Positions 33,855 to 38,856 of a stretch of DNA of 38,856 nucleotides are shown here, piece by piece; positions within the stretch are counted from its first letter, which is position 1, and each line of letters starts with the position of its first letter. The translations under genes were made by a program, and so were the position numbers. The notes beneath the pieces were generated by a model. It was not told the origin of the DNA, ran no database searches, and saw only the letters and a program-made list of their open reading frames with translations. This DNA is from Roseomonas sp. (GTDB lineage Bacteria; Pseudomonadota; Alphaproteobacteria; Acetobacterales; Acetobacteraceae), in assembly GCA_020249825.1 (NCBI GenBank), contig JADCEX010000090.1, positions 1-38,856 on the forward strand. The letters are read 5' to 3'.

Positions 33855-35747
33855 ATGCGCGCGCTTGATGGGTGGTTGAAAAGCGCCATCACGCTTTGGA
33901 TGGCGGGATGGGCGGCCCTGCATCTTTATTTCGGCGGCTTCGGCTTTCCGGAGCCGATCGAAATGCGGAGCCTTCATCTGCTGGTTTTCACGCCGCCGCT
34001 TTTTTTGCTGTATCCCGCGTTTCAGAAATCCTCACCGCCAAACCGCCCAAGCCTGTTTGATTGGCTTTGGACCATCGCCGCCGCCGCGCCGCATTTATGG
34101 GTTTTCGTGAATGCCGGCGCCGTGAATGACCGCATGGAATATGTGGACCTCTTCACGCCGCTGATGCTCACACTTGGCATCGTGTGTCTAGTAACCATGC
34201 TGGAAGCGATCCGTCGCGCGGTGGAACCAGGCCTTGCCTGGATGGTGGCGGGCTGCCTGCTTTACATGTTCATCGGCCACCATCTGCCGGGTGTGCTGAA
34301 CACGCGCAATTTCAAATTGAATGAGATCATTGAAGCCGCCTGGCTGGTGCCAACGGCGGGCGGTGTCTATGGCCCGCTGACCGGGATTGTCGCCACCACC
34401 ATCGCGGTCTTCATCCTGTTTGGTGCCTTCATGCAGGGCAGCGGTACGGGGCGATTGTTTTCCAATCTCGGCGCCGCGGTTGCCGGGCGCTATAGCGGCG
34501 GGCCGGCCAAGGTTGCTGTTGTGACCTCAGGACTTTTTGGCACCATGAGCGGGTCTTCGGTGTCCAATGTCATCACCACCGGGGCCATGACCATTCCGCT
34601 CATGATGCGCGTTGGCTATCGCCCGGCGGTTGCGGCCGGCATTGAAAGTGCCGCTTCCGTGGGGGGCGCGCTGATGCCGCCGGTGATGGGCGCAGCCGCC
34701 TTTGTGATGGCCGAGATCACCAATATCCCCTATGGCGATATCATCATCGCGGCCGCGATTGGCGCCGTGATGTATTACTTCGCGATCCTGGCGGCAGTGC
34801 ATTTTGAGGCGAAGAAGCTTGGCATTGCACCGATGGCGCTGAAGGATATTCCCGCCTGGCGCGAAGTGCTTCAGGATGCGCATCTGGTGTTGCCGATCGG
34901 CTTGCTGGTCTATCTGATGACAGAACGCTGGAGCGGCAATTACGCCGCTTTCTGTTCCACGCTGGCGATGATTGGTGTCTCATTGCTGCGCGCACGCACG
35001 CGCATGGGTTGGCGCGCGGTGCTGAATAGCCTGGCCGACGCCGGCTTCACCATGGCGCCACTTGCGGTTTCCATCGCCGGCGCTGGCGTGGTGGTCTCCG
35101 CACTCACCGCCACTGGTATGGTTGTCGCCTTTGGCGGCATCATCAAGGATCTGTCGGCGGGCAATCTGGCGCTTTTGCTGGTGCTGCTGTGTATCACCGT
35201 ACTGGTCCTTGGCCTCGGTATCCCGACAACGCCTTCCTACATCATCGCCGCCGCCATTGGCGTGCCTCAGGTTTTGGAATTGGGCCGGCCGCTGGGTATT
35301 GATGTTTTGCAGGCGCATCTTTTCGTCTTCTATTTCGCGGTGATTGCGGATGCGACACCACCCGTTGCGGCTGCCGCCTTCGCCGCCGCCGCCATTGCCA
35401 AGGCAAGCCCGACCATTGCGAGTGTCCATGCCTCCCGTTTCGGGATTGCCGGTTTCACCGTGGGCTTTGCCTTCATCTATGATCCGGGGATCATGCTGCG
35501 CGGCAGTTTTTTTGATATCGCGACCGCGACACTGATTCAGGTCTCAGCGCTGACGCTGATCACCGCATCCTATGCCGGGTATTTGCTGCGGCCCATGGGC
35601 TGGGTCTTGCGCTGGGCGATGGGGCTTGCCGGTTTGGCAGCGGCCTTCTTGCATCTGCTGCCCGATACGCAGCGCCTATTGCTGGCGCTTGGCGTGCTTT
35701 GTGGTGTTGCCCTGTGGCAGCGCCTCAGCAAGCCTGTGCCTGCATGA
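33855..35747 (+). CDS. TRAP transporter fused permease (DctQ-DctM, TAXI type)
   Basis: This 630-residue protein is highly hydrophobic, with the small-subunit-like four-helix portion (about 1-150) fused to a DctM-type large portion. DctM landmarks are FGTMSGSSVSNVITTGAMTIPLM (landmark SGSSVSNV), the helix pair around GIESAASVGGALMPPVMGAAAF, LGLGIPTTPSYIIAAA and AVIADATPPVAAAAFAAAAIA. It uses a sodium or proton gradient to import the ligand of the TAXI binding protein across the inner membrane. The ribosome site is weak (TAGG). It sits between two different binding-protein genes, with 35 bases upstream and 25 downstream. Confidence 0.94.
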   Translation: MRALDGWLKSAITLWMAGWAALHLYFGGFGFPEPIEMRSLHLLVFTPPLFLLYPAFQKSSPPNRPSLFDWLWTIAAAAPHLWVFVNAGAVNDRMEYVDLFTPLMLTLGIVCLVTMLEAIRRAVEPGLAWMVAGCLLYMFIGHHLPGVLNTRNFKLNEIIEAAWLVPTAGGVYGPLTGIVATTIAVFILFGAFMQGSGTGRLFSNLGAAVAGRYSGGPAKVAVVTSGLFGTMSGSSVSNVITTGAMTIPLMMRVGYRPAVAAGIESAASVGGALMPPVMGAAAFVMAEITNIPYGDIIIAAAIGAVMYYFAILAAVHFEAKKLGIAPMALKDIPAWREVLQDAHLVLPIGLLVYLMTERWSGNYAAFCSTLAMIGVSLLRARTRMGWRAVLNSLADAGFTMAPLAVSIAGAGVVVSALTATGMVVAFGGIIKDLSAGNLALLLVLLCITVLVLGLGIPTTPSYIIAAAIGVPQVLELGRPLGIDVLQAHLFVFYFAVIADATPPVAAAAFAAAAIAKASPTIASVHASRFGIAGFTVGFAFIYDPGIMLRGSFFDIATATLIQVSALTLITASYAGYLLRPMGWVLRWAMGLAGLAAAFLHLLPDTQRLLLALGVLCGVALWQRLSKPVPA

Positions 35748-35772
35748 ATTTCACCAATCCGGGAGGATCATC

Positions 35773-36795
35773 ATGAAAGCCAAATTCCTGCTTGCCGTCG
35801 GCCTGATCGCCACGCTGCCGGCCTTCGCACAACCGGTGCAACAAGGCCCGACCGTTGCCGCCATTCGGGCGCGCGATGCGCTGATTTGCGGCGCGCATCC
35901 GGGCGCGCCTGGCTTTGGCGTGATTGATAGCCAAGGCGTCAATCGCGGGCTTGATGCCGATACCTGCCGCGCGGTCGCCGCCGCCATTCTGGGTGATGCC
36001 AATAAGGTGCGCTGGGTGGTGCTGTCTTCCCAGGCGCGCTTGCCCGCCTTGCAATCGGGGCAGGTGGATATGCTCTCGCGCACCACCACCTGGTCGCATA
36101 CGCGCGATACCGCGAATGGGCTCAATTTCACCGCCGTCAATTTCTATGATGGCCAGGGCTTCATGGTGCGGGTCGCAACCGGCGCCAAGCGCGCGACCGA
36201 TTTGGCGGGGGCGACGATTTGCGTCACTGCCGGCACCACCAATGAATTGAACCTTGCCGATTGGGCGCGCACCACGAATACGCGCATCCAGCCCCTGGTG
36301 TTCGAACAGAATGAGGAAACGCGCAACGCCTACAATAACGGGCGCTGCGATGCCTATTCCACCGATGCCTCCCAGCTTGCCGGCATCCGTAGCGCGCTGC
36401 GTAACCCGGCCGAACATGTGGTGCTGCCCGATATCATCTCAAAGGAACCTTTGGCGCCGGCGGTGCGCCATGGCGATGACCAGTTCTTCGATATCGTGCG
36501 TTGGACGGTCTTCGCCTTGATCGAGGCCGAGGAACTGGGCGTCACGCAAGCCAATGTGGATCAGATGCTGAATAGCCCCAACCCTTCCATCCGCCGCTTG
36601 CTTGGCGTTTCGGGTGATCACGGGCCGCTGATGGGCATTGATCGGCGCTGGGCCTATAACGCCATCAAGGCGGTTGGGAATTATGGCGAGATTTTTGAGC
36701 GTAACCTCGGCAAGGGCTCACCGATTGGCCTGCCGCGCGGCTTGAATGATTTGTGGACGCGTGGCGGCTTGATGTACGCGCCGCCTATTCGTTGA
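35773..36795 (+). CDS. ABC-type amino-acid substrate-binding protein (AapJ/BztA-like)
   Basis: The protein has 340 residues from the ATG at 35773, which has GGGAGG 6 bases upstream; the open frame extends back into the permease gene but without support. The signal peptide is residues 1-19 (cleavage AFA-Q). The sequence matches the general L-amino-acid binding protein family: NRGLDADTCRAVAAAILGD (58-75), ALQSGQVDMLSRTTTW, ligand-site arginine R111 in SHTRDTANGLNF, GRCDAYSTDASQLAG and HVVLPDIISKEPLAPAVRHGDDQFFDIVRW (landmark SKEPLAPAVR). It binds amino acids in the periplasm. No aapQ/M/P permease or ATPase genes accompany it, and it follows the TRAP permease by 25 bases. Confidence 0.92.
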   Translation: MKAKFLLAVGLIATLPAFAQPVQQGPTVAAIRARDALICGAHPGAPGFGVIDSQGVNRGLDADTCRAVAAAILGDANKVRWVVLSSQARLPALQSGQVDMLSRTTTWSHTRDTANGLNFTAVNFYDGQGFMVRVATGAKRATDLAGATICVTAGTTNELNLADWARTTNTRIQPLVFEQNEETRNAYNNGRCDAYSTDASQLAGIRSALRNPAEHVVLPDIISKEPLAPAVRHGDDQFFDIVRWTVFALIEAEELGVTQANVDQMLNSPNPSIRRLLGVSGDHGPLMGIDRRWAYNAIKAVGNYGEIFERNLGKGSPIGLPRGLNDLWTRGGLMYAPPIR

Positions 36796-36859
36796 ACATT
36801 GTGCGGATCGTGACCGATCCGCCCTCAAACGCCGGCGCGCGCCTCCGCGCGCTTGGCTT

Positions 36860-36908
36860 CGCCGCATAAGCGGCGTCGCCCATTCGGGCTCGCGCCCGCC
36901 TTCGGCGG
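36860..36908. repeat. cluster of small GC-rich inverted repeats
   Basis: Three perfect short hairpins lie in a row in the 177-base gap between convergent genes: CGCCGC/GCGGCG (36860-36875), CGGGC/GCCCG (36885-36898) and CCGCC/GGCGG (36896-36908, overlapping the previous one by three bases). There is no T-tract. The arrangement resembles REP-type intergenic repeats, or a composite transcription end. Confidence 0.35.
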
Positions 36909-36972
36909 TCGTAAGCATCGCGAAATAGCAGAGACTAACGCTGATGGCGGATGGTGCGGTAACGCGCCCCCC

Positions 36973-38856
36973 TCAATTCCCCAGCCGCTCCAATATCGCC
37001 GGCACATGCACCTGATCGCCCTTATAGTTCCCTGTCAGCGCATACATCACCAGATTGGTCCCGAAGCGATAGGCCAGCACGCGTTGCCGCGCCCCGCCGG
37101 GGATTGTCGCATGCGGGTGCTGGCCATTGCGGTCCATCGCCCAGGCCGCCGCCCAATCATGCCCGCCTAAAATTACCGGACTCACACTGTCATTCGCGCG
37201 GTCCTGATCGCGCGCCACCCAAACCTGCCCGCCGGCAAAACGCCCCGGCAATTCATTCAGCAAATAAAAGGCGCGGTTCAGCACATGGTCTTCCGGCACC
37301 GGGATCAGCGGCGGTATCGCCAAATCCCGCGTCACGCGCCGAAGTGCAGCGCGCGCGCTTTGCGCCATGCCCTCGCCCGAGCCCTGATCGCGCGTATCCA
37401 TCAGGATAATGCCGCCCTGGCGCATGAAATCATTCAGCGCTGCCGCCGCGGTTGCGCTGGGCGCAGGCGCATCGGGCAGGATCGGCCAATAGAGCAGCGG
37501 GTAGAAGGAAAGATCATCCTGCCCAGGCGTCACACCATGGGGTTCGGCCAGCGCCGCCGCCGTGCGCCGATTGACGAAATCAGACAGCCCCGCAAGCCCG
37601 CTGCGAGAGGTTTCATCCACCGCCGCATCGCCGGTTTGAATGTAAGCGAGGCGTGTCGCAAGCGCCGCGCTGCCATCAACGCCCTGCGCGCTGACCTGCC
37701 ACGGCGCCAGCGCCAGCAGCATCAGCGCGGGCAGCGCAAAACGACGTGGGCGCCAAAGCCCGCGCAGGCCAAGGGCCGCGATCAGTTCCACCAGAAACAA
37801 TGCGAATGCCCCTGCCAAAAGCCATGGCCCCAAATCGCGTTCCGCTGCTTCGCCGCCCAGTGCCTCCATGCGGGCCGAGGCAGGGGGCGCTGCCATCAGG
37901 CGCGGCGCCGGCAAATGCGTCGAAAGGTTCAAGGCACGGCGATAGGCGGCCTCACCTGCTGCGCCGGTTGGGCCATACCAGCCGGGCGGGTGGCGCGGGG
38001 AAGCGCGGGTTTCTTCCAGCGCGCGCGCTAAAACCGGCGCGGCACCCGAAGGCGGCGCGCCAAGCCGGCCAAAACCATCGAGCGTTTCAAGTGGCGCCAA
38101 GGGCTGATCCGCCTCACCAGCCGCAACCCCTGCGGAAAGTGCCACAAGCCGGCGCAGCATATCCACAAAAAGCACGGAAAGCGGCAGGTTCGACCATTCC
38201 GCCTGCGCGGTGACATGAAACAGCACAATCCGCCCGGCGCCGCGGGCCTCCGCCGTGACCAAGGGTGTGCCATCGGCCAGCCGCGCCCAGCTCCGTTCCG
38301 CCAAACGGGGTGAGGGTTCCGCCAGCACCTGGCGCTCAATGGTGACCTCGGCGGGCGGCACCAGCCCCGCAAAGGGCGAATGATCGGGGAAGGGGGCCAG
38401 TGTTTGCGGCTTTTCCCAGGTCAGCATGCCGCCCAATTGGCGCTCCCCAGCGCGCAAGGGCACGGGCAGCAGCGTATCCTGCTTGGCCGCCAGCCGAGGC
38501 CCGGCGAAGCGGATCAGCGTGCCGCCTTGGCGCACCCAGGCATCGAGTGCTTCGCGTTCCTTCGGGTCCGCCAATTCGCGGTCCGCCAGGATCAGCACAG
38601 AAAGCCTGCGCGCGAGCAGCGCTTCCGGCGTGCCGCGCCTGAGTTCCGCAAAGGGATCAAGCGCGCGTAGCAAATAGAATAACGGGCCGATCAAGGGGGC
38701 ATCCGCCCCGGTATCCTCGGCGGCGGCGAGGCCGACCGGGCGGCGGCGGAAGCTTTCATCCAGCAGGAAAACCCCCGCCGCGCCGGCTTCCGGTTCCAAT
38801 TCCAGCCGCACCACCTGGTTGCGGATTTCACTTGGGAGTTGCAGCGTGGCCTCGGC
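36973..38856 (-). CDS. DUF4159-domain membrane protein, C-terminal part (5' end outside window)
   Basis: The frame is open from the right edge, about 627 visible codons to the stop at 36973; the GTG at 38814 is an internal valine, since coding sequence typical of the family (LPSEIRNQVVRLELE) continues upstream. Full-length relatives are about 900 residues with an N-terminal BatA-like membrane region. Visible parts are a glutamine-amidotransferase-like/VWA-adjacent region, a transmembrane segment pair (about 335-375 of the visible part, with LLAGAFALFLVELIAALGL), and the DUF4159 domain at the C-terminus (SFYPLLYWPILPDAP, GGIILMDTRDQ, HVLNRAFYLL, NGQHPHATIPGG). Such genes usually lie in operons with a MoxR ATPase and DUF58 protein, expected to the right. 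The function is unknown. Confidence 0.9.
   Translation of the reverse strand, partial: AEATLQLPSEIRNQVVRLELEPEAGAAGVFLLDESFRRRPVGLAAAEDTGADAPLIGPLFYLLRALDPFAELRRGTPEALLARRLSVLILADRELADPKEREALDAWVRQGGTLIRFAGPRLAAKQDTLLPVPLRAGERQLGGMLTWEKPQTLAPFPDHSPFAGLVPPAEVTIERQVLAEPSPRLAERSWARLADGTPLVTAEARGAGRIVLFHVTAQAEWSNLPLSVLFVDMLRRLVALSAGVAAGEADQPLAPLETLDGFGRLGAPPSGAAPVLARALEETRASPRHPPGWYGPTGAAGEAAYRRALNLSTHLPAPRLMAAPPASARMEALGGEAAERDLGPWLLAGAFALFLVELIAALGLRGLWRPRRFALPALMLLALAPWQVSAQGVDGSAALATRLAYIQTGDAAVDETSRSGLAGLSDFVNRRTAAALAEPHGVTPGQDDLSFYPLLYWPILPDAPAPSATAAAALNDFMRQGGIILMDTRDQGSGEGMAQSARAALRRVTRDLAIPPLIPVPEDHVLNRAFYLLNELPGRFAGGQVWVARDQDRANDSVSPVILGGHDWAAAWAMDRNGQHPHATIPGGARQRVLAYRFGTNLVMYALTGNYKGDQVHVPAILERLGN

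Overview
The window looks like a chromosomal segment of a GC-rich alphaproteobacterium, most likely a member of the Acetobacteraceae/Rhodospirillales. This is inferred from the gene content: a CoxG/CoxD/CoxE/XdhC maturation set, a TRAP-TAXI transporter, a pyrD plus HAD pair, a yggT-folD pair and a DUF4159 membrane protein. Base composition was judged by eye, not computed. It encodes about 33 proteins and one tRNA, is densely packed, and has no gene-free stretch above about 260 bases. No phage, insertion sequence, rRNA or CRISPR array was seen.

Left block (1-4835, minus strand): six genes joined by five consecutive 4-base stop/start overlaps, in transcription order CoxG-like SRPBCC protein, MoxR-type AAA ATPase, CoxE-like VWA protein, XdhC N-half, XdhC C-half, and a molybdopterin-binding protein running off the left edge. 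This is a maturation set for a molybdenum hydroxylase of the CO-dehydrogenase type; the enzyme subunits themselves are not in the window. Facing it are an ion/carboxylate antiporter and prpB (4977-7302), then a lone Lrp-type ligand-binding domain on the minus strand.

Plus-strand block 7764-16065: a coupled pair of oligopeptide ABC ATPases without permeases, an RND efflux adaptor and pump without an outer-membrane channel, and a thiamine-diphosphate enzyme of the acetolactate synthase family.

Minus-strand block 16068-24743: in transcription order, two tandem serralysin-like RTX metalloproteases, an EamA exporter, a gamma-glutamyltransferase-family protein, a UDP-glucuronate decarboxylase and a possible glycosyltransferase. 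The last three are tightly packed. The two proteases share an N-terminal cluster of four cysteines at identical positions and contain no other cysteine; this is the most intriguing signal in the window.

Right block (24920-38856): housekeeping genes (pyrD, a HAD hydrolase, folD, yggT, tRNA-Ala, rpmE, pdxY), a TPR/O-GlcNAc-transferase-like GT41 protein and a two-CBS-domain protein. These are followed by a transport cluster in which a TRAP-TAXI binding protein and fused permease sit directly before an ABC-type amino-acid binding protein with no ABC permease or ATPase. A DUF4159 membrane protein enters from the right edge.
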